DNA of 64,000 bases, from assembly GCF_026342015.1 (NCBI RefSeq), contig NZ_JAPENL010000002.1:191001-255000 (forward strand). The letters run 5' to 3'. Under the pieces are notes generated by a model. The model saw only the letters and a program-made list of their open reading frames with translations, did no database searches and was not told where the DNA came from. This DNA is from Micromonospora lupini. Lineage in GTDB: Bacteria > Actinomycetota > Actinomycetes > Mycobacteriales > Micromonosporaceae. The position numbers were made by a program, and so were the translations under genes. The stretch's first letter is position 1. Every line of letters starts with the position of its first letter. Shown one piece after another: positions 1-10,052 of the stretch.

Positions 1-388
1 CGGTCACCGCGGCGATCTGGGTGACCGGAATCGCCGACGTGTTGGTGGCGAGGACCGCGTCGGACTTGCAGATCTTGTCCAGGGCGCGGAACACCTCGTG
101 CTTGATCTCCAGCCGCTCGAAGACCGCCTCGACCACGATGTCCGCGTCCGCGGCCGCCTCCAGGTCGGTGGTCGGGGTGATCCGCGCGAGGGTCGCCTCG
201 ACGTCGGACGCCTCGATCTTGCCCTTCTCGGCGAACTTCTCCAGCGACTTCCGGATGCCGCCGAGCCCTCGGGTGGTGGCCGCGTCGTCCAGGTCGCGCA
301 GTGTCACCTGCCAGCCCGCCTGCGCCGCCACCTGGGCGATGCCGGAGCCCATGAGCCCGGCCCCGACGACCGCGAGTCGACCCGCCAT
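1..388 (-). CDS. 3-hydroxyacyl-CoA (3-hydroxybutyryl-CoA) dehydrogenase, C-terminus cut by window edge
   Basis: Only the first 129 codons are inside the window. The N-terminus MAGRLAVVGAGLMGSGIAQ is the dinucleotide-binding GxGxxG loop of the HAD/Hbd family. It is followed by the expected acidic end of beta-2 (LRDLDD) and by the segment DIVVEAVFERLEIK with ATNTSAIPV, which are typical family landmarks. Enzymes of this family oxidise (S)-3-hydroxyacyl-CoA with NAD in beta-oxidation or butyrate/PHB metabolism. The ATG at 386-388 is preceded by a purine-rich GAGGGAGA. Substrate chain length cannot be told from this fragment. Confidence 0.9.
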   Translation of the reverse strand, partial: MAGRLAVVGAGLMGSGIAQVAAQAGWQVTLRDLDDAATTRGLGGIRKSLEKFAEKGKIEASDVEATLARITPTTDLEAAADADIVVEAVFERLEIKHEVFRALDKICKSDAVLATNTSAIPVTQIAAVT

Positions 389-608
389 CTGCTTCTCCCT
401 CGCTGCGATTGAGTGCCTGCCTGCACCCTAGTCGGCGAGCCTGAACGATGACTAAGCGCTCCACGCCTGACGATGTCGGGCGCTTCCGGTGAGCCTGAGC
501 GGGGTAGGGACCGGTGACGGATTCACGACTCCGCTCGGCGAACAAACGCCGGTGTGGGTGCATCGAACCCTACGACAACAGCCCAGCGGAATTTGCCAGG
601 AGTTCATG

Positions 609-1253
609 ATGCGTGCAACGCCCTTGGTCGGAACCCTCACCTGCCTTCTGCTCGTCGCCGCGTGCTCGTCACCCGTGCACAAGAGCGGCGACGCCGCGCC
701 GGCCGGCTCAGCAGACCCCGTGATCAGCGCGGCCACCACCGGGACACCCACGGCGTCCACGCCGTCCGCGTCCTCCTCGCCGTCCGCGTCGTCTTCGCCG
801 TCCGCGCGGCCGTCGAGCAGCGCCACCACCACCGCTCCGCTCGTCCTGGGCCCGAGGGGCATCGGCTCGTTGAAGCTCGGGATGACCCGTCAGCAGGCCA
901 CCGCGACAGGAATGGTGCGCCCGTTCGACACCACGGGCCGCTGCGGTGTGTCATTCCTGCGTGCCGCCCCGGCCGAAGAGGGGAACGTCACCCTCTCGCC
1001 GACCCTGGGAGTCGCCGCCATCAGCGTGTGGCCCGGCATCAAGACGCCCGAGGGTCTGCGCATCGGCATGTCGAGCGCCGAGATGCTTCGGATCTACCCG
1101 GCTTACCGGGCCGCCGAGGGCGCGGAGGCGACAAACGCTCGCGGTTACGTGACGGTCCCCGGTAACGACAAGGCCTCCTACCGCATCGCGACGAGGAACG
1201 GCAAGGTCACCGGGCTGGCCCTGCAGTTCAGGAACCAGGACTGCTACGAGTAG
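609..1253 (+). CDS. putative secreted lipoprotein of unknown function
   Basis: About 214 residues. The N-terminus has a signal peptide ending in a lipobox (LLVAAC, then SS), so the mature protein should be lipid-anchored outside the membrane. A low-complexity Ser/Thr/Ala/Pro linker follows (about residues 25-75), then a small globular domain with two related segments, GSLKLGMTRQQATATG and GLRIGMSSAEMLRIYP, and two cysteines (RCGV and QDCYE). Two in-frame ATGs exist at 606 and 609; AGGAG at 598-602 gives better spacing to 609. The 3' end overlaps the end of the convergent kinase gene by 10 bases. I do not recognise the family. Confidence 0.8.
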   Translation: MRATPLVGTLTCLLLVAACSSPVHKSGDAAPAGSADPVISAATTGTPTASTPSASSSPSASSSPSARPSSSATTTAPLVLGPRGIGSLKLGMTRQQATATGMVRPFDTTGRCGVSFLRAAPAEEGNVTLSPTLGVAAISVWPGIKTPEGLRIGMSSAEMLRIYPAYRAAEGAEATNARGYVTVPGNDKASYRIATRNGKVTGLALQFRNQDCYE

Positions 1254-2689
1254 GCAGACCCGAGACGGCCGGCCTGCGGTGCCAGTGAGCTGGAGATCCG
1301 CAGGCCGGTCAGGATCTCGTCGGTCAGGTCCGCGTCGCCGACCTGCTTGATCTGCACGTAGACGCCGAAGCCGCGCTGCGGAACGGCGAACACCACCTCG
1401 CTGAACGAGACCGAGGCGGCACACGATGTCCACCGTCGTACCAGCGCCCGGTTACCGCCCACGTCCACGGTCCGGTCGGGCTGCTGGACGCACGAGGTGT
1501 GGCTGGGCAACGCGGGCGCCGGGCCGCCGGCGAGCAGGGTCCTGCTCGCGCCGACGAAGACGCCGGGCATCCCACTCGCCGGATCCGGCCAGACGGCGAG
1601 ATCCGGGGCGACCACGAGACCCGGCGCCGGGCCAGCGGAGAGTCGCAGCACCGAAGGATCCCAGCCGGCGTCCTTCACCTGGCCCGCCCAGCTCGCCGGC
1701 ACCGCTACCGAAAGAGCACCAGAGGCATCGTGTACGCGAACCCACCCCGACCGTTCCGGCAGCGTGGAACCGGAACCCGTCGTCGCCAGCACAGCGGTCA
1801 GTGCGACCCCGACGCCGACGACCCGCCCCAGCTGCCGTACGAACCGGCCACGGCCCGCGTTCCGCTCCATCGACGCGATGACCCGGTGCAGTTCCTCGAG
1901 CAACACCGCGGCAGAGGCCCAGCGTTGCCGCGGGTCCGGATGCAGCGCCCGCCGCACCACGTCGTCCACTTCGGAGGGAACTCCGGGCCGAAGCTGGGAC
2001 GGGCGGGGCAGGGAGCGGCCGGACCTGCCCGTACGGCTGCCACTTGACCATGTCGGCTCGGGCGGGCGGCCGGTCAGCATGTGGTAGGTAGTCGCGCCTA
2101 TCGCGTACACGTCCGCGCGGATGTCCAGACCACCACCTGCGGTCGCCTGCTCGGGTGGCATGTAGCCGGGTGTGCCGGCCGCGATCGTGAAACCTGACGC
2201 GTTGGCGAGCGCCTTGGCCAGGCCAAGGTCGGCGACGAGCACCCGATCCCGGTCGGCGGCCGGCTGGAACAACACGTTGGACGGCTTGAGATCCCGGTGC
2301 AGCACGCCGGCCTCGTGCAGCACCGTGACGGCGCTGGCGATGTCGGCCGCGACGAGCAGCGCCTCCCGTACCGGCATCGGCCCCGCGACGAGTCGATCCG
2401 CGAGGGTGCCGCCGGCCGCGTACGGCATCACCAGGTACGGCCGCCCGTCCGGCAGCTCACCGACGTCGAGCACACGCACCAGCAGACTGGAATCCGTCCG
2501 CCGCATGATGCGCGCCTCCTGCTCGAACCGCTCCCGCAGATCAGCGTGGTACGACCAGTTGTCCGCCAGCACCTTGATCGCGACAGAAGCGTCCAGAGCG
2601 TCGTCGGCGCCGAGCCACACAGTGGCGAACGCTCCAGAACCGATACGCCGTACAACGCGGTAACGGCCGATCTTGTCGGGAACTGACAC
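1244..2689 (-). CDS. membrane-anchored Hanks-type serine/threonine protein kinase
   Basis: 481 residues. The kinase domain occupies about residues 8-270: glycine loop GSGAFATV (17-24), VAIK lysine at 39, HRDLKPSN (131-138), a DLG metal-binding motif at 154-156 in place of DFG, and GTPGYMPPE activation segment (172-180). A single membrane helix follows at about 286-304 (LGRVVGVGVALTAVLA). The remaining ~175 residues, with two cysteines (TSCVQ and TSCAA), should lie outside the cell as a sensor domain without recognisable PASTA repeats. The gene is divergent from an ECF sigma factor with 44 bases between starts, which suggests the kinase may control that sigma factor; this link is inference. 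Confidence 0.95.
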   Translation of the reverse strand: MSVPDKIGRYRVVRRIGSGAFATVWLGADDALDASVAIKVLADNWSYHADLRERFEQEARIMRRTDSSLLVRVLDVGELPDGRPYLVMPYAAGGTLADRLVAGPMPVREALLVAADIASAVTVLHEAGVLHRDLKPSNVLFQPAADRDRVLVADLGLAKALANASGFTIAAGTPGYMPPEQATAGGGLDIRADVYAIGATTYHMLTGRPPEPTWSSGSRTGRSGRSLPRPSQLRPGVPSEVDDVVRRALHPDPRQRWASAAVLLEELHRVIASMERNAGRGRFVRQLGRVVGVGVALTAVLATTGSGSTLPERSGWVRVHDASGALSVAVPASWAGQVKDAGWDPSVLRLSAGPAPGLVVAPDLAVWPDPASGMPGVFVGASRTLLAGGPAPALPSHTSCVQQPDRTVDVGGNRALVRRWTSCAASVSFSEVVFAVPQRGFGVYVQIKQVGDADLTDEILTGLRISSSLAPQAGRLGSAYS

Positions 2690-2733
2690 GCCCGTAGTAT
2701 GGCCGACAAGACGCTGAGGAACGGGGCCTGAGC

Positions 2734-3282
2734 ATGTCAGATGATCTTGATATCGAGGCGCTCGCCGGTCGTGCCGCCAGGGGCGACGCCGCCGCGCTGG
2801 ACGCGTTGCTGATCAGGATCGGCCCGCAGGTTCTGCGGCAGTGCCTGCGCCTCCTCCCCTGTCGGCAGGACGCCGAGGAGGCGTGTCAGGACGCCCTCCT
2901 ACAGGTCGCCCGCAAGATCGACAGCTTCGCCGGCCGCTCGAAGTTCTCCACCTGGCTGCACATCGTCACGGCCAACTGCGCCCGGCAGACGTATCGAAGC
3001 CTCAAGCGTCGTGCCGACGAGCAATCCACTCCGGTGCTGCCACTCGACGCCGCCGACCCCCGCACCACGAGCGTGATCGCGGGTTCCCGACTCGACCTGC
3101 TGGACGCGCTGGAGCGGCTGGAGGCGCACCGACCCGAACTGGTCGCCCCGCTGGTGCTGCGTGACCTGTGCCAGTTGACCTACGACCAGATCGCCGACCA
3201 CCTCGCCATTCCGGTCGGCACCCTGAAGTCACGCATCCACGACGCACGTCGACACGTGCGTGCCTCGCTCCAGGCCACCTGA
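2734..3282 (+). CDS. ECF-type RNA polymerase sigma factor
   Basis: 182 residues with sigma-70 region 2 (DAEEACQDALLQVARKID, then FSTWLHIVTANCARQ) and region 4 with a helix-turn-helix (LTYDQIADHLAIPVGTLKSRIHDARR). Region 1 and region 3 are absent, as in extracytoplasmic-function sigma factors. The acidic DAEE patch used for core polymerase contact is kept. No anti-sigma gene with a zinc motif is adjacent; the divergent neighbour is a membrane Ser/Thr kinase, so phosphorylation is a plausible control route. The ATG is preceded by GAGGAACGGGG. The target promoters cannot be deduced here. Confidence 0.92.
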   Translation: MSDDLDIEALAGRAARGDAAALDALLIRIGPQVLRQCLRLLPCRQDAEEACQDALLQVARKIDSFAGRSKFSTWLHIVTANCARQTYRSLKRRADEQSTPVLPLDAADPRTTSVIAGSRLDLLDALERLEAHRPELVAPLVLRDLCQLTYDQIADHLAIPVGTLKSRIHDARRHVRASLQAT

Positions 3283-3306
3283 GGACGCGAGAGCCGCAGC
3301 CGGGCG

Positions 3307-4749
3307 TCAGATCTCCAGCGACGGTTCCTCGGGGGCAGTGCCCCGCTCGACCGCCACGCCGAGCGCGCGCAGGTCGGCCACGAAGTCCGGGTACCCCCGG
3401 TCGACGTGGTGCACGTGCGAGACCTCGGTGGGCCCGTCCGCGCAGAGCGCGGCGATGATCAACCCGGCTCCGGCGCGGATGTCGGTGGCCCGCACCGGAG
3501 CGCCGGACAGTCGCCCCCGCCCCCGGACCACCGCGTGGTGCCCGTCGGTCTTGATGTCCGCGCCGAGCCGCATCATCTCGTTGGCGAACATGAACCGGCC
3601 GTCGAAGATGTTCTCCGTGATCAGGGAGGCGCCGTCGCTGACCGCCGCGAGCCCGATCGCCATGGGCAGCAGGTCGGTGGCGAACCCGGGGTACGGCAGC
3701 GTCACCACGTCCACCGCCCGGGGCCGGTCGTCCATGCGTACCCGGAAGCCGTCTCCCCGGGTCTCGACCAGGCCGCCGGCCGCGACGACCTTGTCCAGGG
3801 CGACCTCCAGGTAGGCCGGGTCCAGCCCCGTCACCGTCACGTCGCCGCGCGTCATCGCGGCGCCGAACGCCCAGGTGCCGGCGACGATCCGGTCGCCCAC
3901 GGTGGCGTGACGCACCGGCCGCAGACCGGCGACGCCGGTGATCCGCAGGGTGGACGTGCCGGCGCCGGAGATCCGCGCGCCCATCTGGTTGAGCATCGTG
4001 CAGATGTCGACGATCTCCGGCTCCCGGGCCGCATTGTCGATCATCGTGGAGCCCTGGGCCAGGACCGCGGCCATCACCAGGTTCTCGGTGGCGCCCACGC
4101 TGGGGAAATCCAACACGATGTCCGCGCCGCGCAGCCCGTGTGGGGCCTCGGCGATGACGAAACCGTGCTCGCCGGAGATCTCCGCGCCCATCCGGGTCAG
4201 CCCGGAGACGTGCATGTCCAGCCCGCGAGACCCGATCGCGTCGCCGCCGGGGTGAGCCACCCGGACGTACCCCCGGCGGGCCAGCAGGGGGCCCAGCACG
4301 CAGATCGACGCGCGCAGCCGCCGCACGAGGTCGTAGTCGGCCTCAGCTCCCGGCTGCTCGGGTACGTCGATGGTCACCGAGCGGGACCGGGCGACTCCGC
4401 CCCGGGCCACCATCGGGTCGACGGGGTCGTCCGCGTCGAACCGGACGTCGCAGCCCAGCCGTCGCAGCACCTCCCCCATGATCGCGATGTCGGTGATCCG
4501 CGGAACATTGGTGATCACGCTGCGACCCGGGGCGAGCAGCGCGGCGGCCATCAACTTCAGCGCCGAATTCTTGGCACCGACGACGTGCACGGTGCCCGCC
4601 AGCCGGGCTGCGCCGCAGACCCGGATGACGTCGACGTCGTTGACCGCCGGGTCACCGGCGTCGCCGGGGCCCACAGCTGCGGGCCAGCCGGCCGTGGCGT
4701 CCGGCCGTGCGGGGATCGTCAGGTCCGGTATCCGTAGGCTGTGCGTCAT
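3307..4749 (-). CDS. murA: UDP-N-acetylglucosamine 1-carboxyvinyltransferase with Asp in place of the catalytic Cys
   Basis: Catalyses the first committed step of peptidoglycan precursor synthesis in the cytoplasm, adding enolpyruvate from PEP to UDP-GlcNAc. The EPSP-synthase fold is clear: GAKNSALKL near residue 58 (Lys/Asn of the UDP site), [14 protein letters not shown] motif ([14 protein letters not shown]), DRGYPDF near the C-terminus. In the active-site loop the usual PGGC is PGGD (Asp at about residue 170), the substitution that makes mycobacterial MurA insensitive to fosfomycin. About 40 residues precede the normal N-terminus. The start is uncertain: ATG at 4749 shares bases with the divergent cobO ATG, while an internal GTG (VGPGDAGD) would give a more usual length. 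An ATG also exists at 4770. Confidence 0.93.
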   Translation of the reverse strand: MTHSLRIPDLTIPARPDATAGWPAAVGPGDAGDPAVNDVDVIRVCGAARLAGTVHVVGAKNSALKLMAAALLAPGRSVITNVPRITDIAIMGEVLRRLGCDVRFDADDPVDPMVARGGVARSRSVTIDVPEQPGAEADYDLVRRLRASICVLGPLLARRGYVRVAHPGGDAIGSRGLDMHVSGLTRMGAEISGEHGFVIAEAPHGLRGADIVLDFPSVGATENLVMAAVLAQGSTMIDNAAREPEIVDICTMLNQMGARISGAGTSTLRITGVAGLRPVRHATVGDRIVAGTWAFGAAMTRGDVTVTGLDPAYLEVALDKVVAAGGLVETRGDGFRVRMDDRPRAVDVVTLPYPGFATDLLPMAIGLAAVSDGASLITENIFDGRFMFANEMMRLGADIKTDGHHAVVRGRGRLSGAPVRATDIRAGAGLIIAALCADGPTEVSHVHHVDRGYPDFVADLRALGVAVERGTAPEEPSLEI

Positions 4750-5320
4750 GGCCGTCCACCTCACGCGCATCTACACCAAGGCCGGCGACGCCGGCATGAC
4801 CAGGCTGAGCAACAACGAGCAGGTCCCGAAGACCGATCCACGGATCGCCGCGTACGCGGATGTCGACGAGTGCAACGCGGCGATCGGCGTCGCGCTCGCC
4901 CTGGGCCAGCTCGACGAGGAACTACGGGGCGTGCTCGGGTCGATCCAGAACGACCTGTTCGACGTCGGCGCCGACCTGTCGACCCCTGTCGAGCCGGAGC
5001 CGAAGTACCCGCCGCTGCGGGTGACCGAGGAGTACGTCGAGCGCCTGGAGGGCTGGTGCGACGAGTACAACGCACGCCTGAGCAAGCTCGACTCCTTCAT
5101 CCTCCCCGGCGGCACCGCGGGCGCGGCGCTGCTGCACGTGGCGCGGACCACCGCCCGGCGTGCGGAACGGGCGGCGTGGGCGCTGGTCGGCCACGATCCG
5201 GACCGGACCAGCCCGCTCCCGGCAAAGTATCTCAACCGGCTCTCCGATCTGCTCTTTATCCTGTCAAGAACGGCAAATCCGGCGGGCGATGTGCTATGGG
5301 TGCCGGGCGGCAGGCGCTGA
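4748..5320 (+). CDS. cobO: PduO-type cob(I)alamin adenosyltransferase
   Basis: 190 residues. The N-terminal signature [15 protein letters not shown] is the ATP-binding loop of PduO-type ATP:cob(I)alamin adenosyltransferases, which make adenosylcobalamin. [26 protein letters not shown] and [11 protein letters not shown] (the arginine-rich helix of the active site) follow in the family order. The gene sits between murA and DUF2550/atpC, the same order as in Mycobacterium (murA, a PduO-like gene, DUF2550, atpC). Its ATG (4748-4750) overlaps the divergent murA ATG in the tetranucleotide CATG, so the two genes have almost no shared leader. The symbol could also be given as pduO. Confidence 0.92.
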   Translation: MAVHLTRIYTKAGDAGMTRLSNNEQVPKTDPRIAAYADVDECNAAIGVALALGQLDEELRGVLGSIQNDLFDVGADLSTPVEPEPKYPPLRVTEEYVERLEGWCDEYNARLSKLDSFILPGGTAGAALLHVARTTARRAERAAWALVGHDPDRTSPLPAKYLNRLSDLLFILSRTANPAGDVLWVPGGRR

Positions 5321-5377
5321 CCGTGACGCCGTGCGGGTGTGGGGTTCCCGATCTCGCGACCACCACGCGTAGCTAGA

Positions 5378-5460
5378 GCTTGATCGACTCGGGTTCATGG
5401 AAAACGGGGCATCCCCGCCAGCAGGACACCCCGAGTTCAAGAAGACCGAGTCGATCAAGC
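5378..5460. repeat. intergenic palindromic element A (TGATCGACTC family)
   Basis: A perfect 15-base inverted repeat (GCTTGATCGACTCGG at 5378-5392, its complement at 5446-5460) encloses a second small hairpin (GGGGCATCCCC). Read on the minus strand it contains GATCGACTC, 13 bases, then TCGGGGTGTCC, the same arrangement as elements near 43.3 and 44.4 kb. It lies between the convergent cobO and DUF2550 genes and could act as a terminator, but the shared internal motif suggests a dispersed repeat. Confidence 0.8.
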
Positions 5461-5479
5461 CACGACCCGCCGGCACCGC

Positions 5480-5935
5480 TCAGGCAGCCGGCCAGTCCTG
5501 GGAGGCCATACGCGGCGAGACCGCCCCCGGAGGGGCGGCCTCGAGCCAGGAGAGGAAACCGGTCACGGTCGATCGCGCCATGGCGATCTCCACCGGTGCG
5601 TGGTGACTCGTACAGCGGAGGATCACCCAGTCGGCGGGCATGGAGAGCCGTTCCTGGCCTTCGGGCAACCGCCGGCGCTCGACCGCGAGGTCCTTGCGGG
5701 AGAGAACCCGCTTGGGGCGGAGCGCGAAGCTGAACATTCGATACCAGCGCAGCTCGTCAGCGGCGAACCGGCCGAAGCCGGGTGACCAGCCACGCCCGTC
5801 GAGCACGGTGGTGACCCGGACGCTGAGCCGGATGATGCCACCGCTGCGGGTGACGACGGCCCGCCGGACGAAGAGCACGAGAAGCGCGACGAGGATGACG
5901 GCGACGCCGATCCCGATCCCTTCGACGATCTCCAT
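5480..5935 (-). CDS. DUF2550 family membrane protein
   Basis: 151 residues. An N-terminal membrane helix (about residues 8-25, GIGVAVILVALLVLFVRR) is followed by a soluble part with GRGWSPGFGRFAADELRWYR and FSFALRPKRVLSRKDL, as in the actinobacterial DUF2550 family. In Mycobacterium the equivalent gene (Rv1312) also follows atpC, so synteny supports the assignment. The function is unknown. It starts 12 bases after the atpC stop and is probably cotranscribed with atpC and the LCP gene. Confidence 0.88.
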   Translation of the reverse strand: MEIVEGIGIGVAVILVALLVLFVRRAVVTRSGGIIRLSVRVTTVLDGRGWSPGFGRFAADELRWYRMFSFALRPKRVLSRKDLAVERRRLPEGQERLSMPADWVILRCTSHHAPVEIAMARSTVTGFLSWLEAAPPGAVSPRMASQDWPAA

Positions 5936-5947
5936 CCCCGGTGTGAC

Positions 5948-6229
5948 TCAGCGGCTCTGCGCGGAAACCGGGGTTGCGCTCTCGGCCAGCACGGTGACGC
6001 CCTCGGCGCTCACCGAGAGGAAGCCGCCGGCCACCTCGTACGAGACCTGCTCGCCGCCGGCCAGCTTGATGCGGACCTCGCCGGGCTCGGCGAGCTGGCC
6101 GAGCAGCGGCGCGTGCCCCGGCAGGACACCGAGCTCACCCTCGGTGGTCCGGGCGACGACCATCTCGGCCTCACCGGACCAGACCTTCTCCTCGACGGCG
6201 ACGAGCTCGACGTGAAGCTGCTGTGCCAC
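5948..6229 (-). CDS. atpC: F1F0 ATP synthase epsilon subunit
   Basis: 93 residues, short because it holds mainly the N-terminal beta-sandwich ([48 protein letters not shown]); the C-terminal inhibitory helices are largely missing, as in some actinobacterial epsilon subunits. It belongs to the central stalk of the F1 sector. A GTG start at 6229 is preceded by AAGGAGACAGC. Unusually, atpC is not adjacent to atpD: the LCP gene and a strong hairpin lie between them, so its expression may depend on the LCP promoter. Confidence 0.93.
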   Translation of the reverse strand: MAQQLHVELVAVEEKVWSGEAEMVVARTTEGELGVLPGHAPLLGQLAEPGEVRIKLAGGEQVSYEVAGGFLSVSAEGVTVLAESATPVSAQSR

Positions 6230-6318
6230 GCTGTCTCCTTGCTGCGGCGACGGATTGCCGAAAGTCTAGTCGGGACGCCGCGCCGACCCCAAGGCGGGTG
6301 GGGAGAGCTACGCCACGG

Positions 6319-7461
6319 CTACTTGGTCTTGTTCTGGAATTCGGGGTGCTCCAGCAGGAACGGGTCCAGTTGTTCATTGTGCAGGGCGGTGAAGAAGTCC
6401 GGGACACCCGCCTGGAACTGCTCACCCTTGTAGGTCTTGCCGTCGAAGACCCCACCACCGGGGAGCTTGATCATCTGGATGGTGTTGGGGCGGATGTTCT
6501 TCAGGGCGAGCCCGAAGTCGACGACGCTGTTGCCCCGACCGTTGAAGATCAGCGACTGGCCGGCGGCGCGCAGCACCTTGTCCAGCTTGATCGGGTTGGC
6601 GACCACGTCGGCGCTGAACGCCTGCCCGACCATCGCCTTGACGAACTGCTGCTGGTGACGCTGCCGACCGTAGTCCGAGTCCGGAACGCCGTTCTTCGGG
6701 TACCGCTGCCGGACGTAGTCCAGGGCCTGCCACCCCTTGAGGTGGTGGGTGCCCTTCGTGTAGACCGCCTGCGGCCCGACGTAACCCTCTCCGTACGTCT
6801 TGCCCGGCCGCGCGGTGCCGTCCGGCTGCTTGTGCTCGGACCGCACCTCCCGCTCGACGTACATGTCGACGCCGCCCATCGCGTCGACGATCTTCTGGAA
6901 GCCTGTGAAGTTGATGATCGCGCCACCGTCGAACCGCTTGATGCCCGTCACGTTCTGCACCGTGGTGGCCAGCAGCTCGAACCCTCGCGCCGCGTCGGGG
7001 TTCTTGCCGGGCACCTGGCTGCCGAACGACATCGCAGCGTTGATCTTGGTCTTCTCGCCGGAGAAGTTGGCCTTCTTGAACGCCGGGATCTGCACGTAGA
7101 GGTCCCGTGGCACCGAGAACAGGTAGGCCCGGTCCATCGAGGCCGGCACGTGCAGCACCATGATCGAGTCGGCAAGCGGCGCCGCCGTCGGCGTACGCGG
7201 GTCGATGCCCACCAGCAGGAGGTTGAGCGGGCCCTTGATCTCGCTCTTCTTCTCCTTGGCGCCCGCCGCCTGGTCACCGAAGAGGTCGGCCTTGCCGACG
7301 GCGCCCTCGTAACGGGCCATCAGCACCTCGGTGCCGACGAGCACCCCGCCACTGAGCACTGTCAGCACCAGGCCGAACACGGTGCACACCTTGGCCCAGC
7401 GCGGCACGCCTCGCCAGATGGACGACTTGCGGCCACGCTTGCCGGCCTTACCCACGCTCAT
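6319..7461 (-). CDS. LytR-CpsA-Psr (LCP) family cell-wall glycopolymer ligase
   Basis: 380 residues. A cytoplasmic basic N-terminus and one membrane helix (about residues 24-46) precede an extracellular LCP domain: LNLLLVGIDPRT, ADSIMVLHV, SVPRDLYVQIP, the conserved Asp/Arg set around DYVRQRYPK, and a C-terminal tail. LCP proteins transfer polyprenyl-linked glycopolymers (teichoic acid, arabinogalactan or capsule, depending on species) to peptidoglycan. The gene stands between atpD and atpC, with its own 166-base leader after the atpD terminator, and is followed by atpC after 89 bases. The acceptor polymer in this organism is not evident. Confidence 0.93.
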   Translation of the reverse strand: MSVGKAGKRGRKSSIWRGVPRWAKVCTVFGLVLTVLSGGVLVGTEVLMARYEGAVGKADLFGDQAAGAKEKKSEIKGPLNLLLVGIDPRTPTAAPLADSIMVLHVPASMDRAYLFSVPRDLYVQIPAFKKANFSGEKTKINAAMSFGSQVPGKNPDAARGFELLATTVQNVTGIKRFDGGAIINFTGFQKIVDAMGGVDMYVEREVRSEHKQPDGTARPGKTYGEGYVGPQAVYTKGTHHLKGWQALDYVRQRYPKNGVPDSDYGRQRHQQQFVKAMVGQAFSADVVANPIKLDKVLRAAGQSLIFNGRGNSVVDFGLALKNIRPNTIQMIKLPGGGVFDGKTYKGEQFQAGVPDFFTALHNEQLDPFLLEHPEFQNKTK

Positions 7462-7528
7462 CTCCGTTCGTCACGCCCACGAAGATGAGACGGGCGCACG
7501 TCGTCGAAAGGTTGCAGAAGTCAGCGCT

Positions 7529-7543
7529 CGTTCACGGTGAACG
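7529..7543. promoter_or_regulatory. 15-base perfect palindrome upstream of the LCP gene
   Basis: CGTTCAC-G-GTGAACG lies 68 bases upstream of the LCP start, in the only leader that can drive LCP and atpC after the atpD terminator. Its symmetry and position fit an operator for a dimeric regulator. No regulator is identified. Confidence 0.35.
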
Positions 7544-7627
7544 CGCGGACCCGACCGTATCTCGCGTGCCGGCGCACCGCCGACCATGAGTAACGGACCG
7601 CGACGATGGTAAGACGCGAAGATGAAC

Positions 7628-7662
7628 AAAAGACTGCCCCGACATTGCCGGGGCAGTCTTTT
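7628..7662 (-). terminator. bidirectional intrinsic terminator after atpD
   Basis: Perfect 14-base stem (AAAAGACTGCCCCG, complement at 7649-7662) with a 7-base loop. It ends in TTTT on both strands and lies 21 bases after the atpD stop. It should separate the main atp transcript from LCP-atpC-DUF2550. Confidence 0.88.
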
Positions 7663-7682
7663 GCGGTACGGATTCCGGGCTG

Positions 7683-10048
<2,366 letters not shown>

Positions 10049-10052
10049 CGGA

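Noticed and set aside
2734..3282. Sigma factor lacking the acidic core-binding motif, as in kinase-activated EcfP types
   Set aside because: The DAEE segment in region 2 keeps the acidic residues, so that specific mechanism is not supported.
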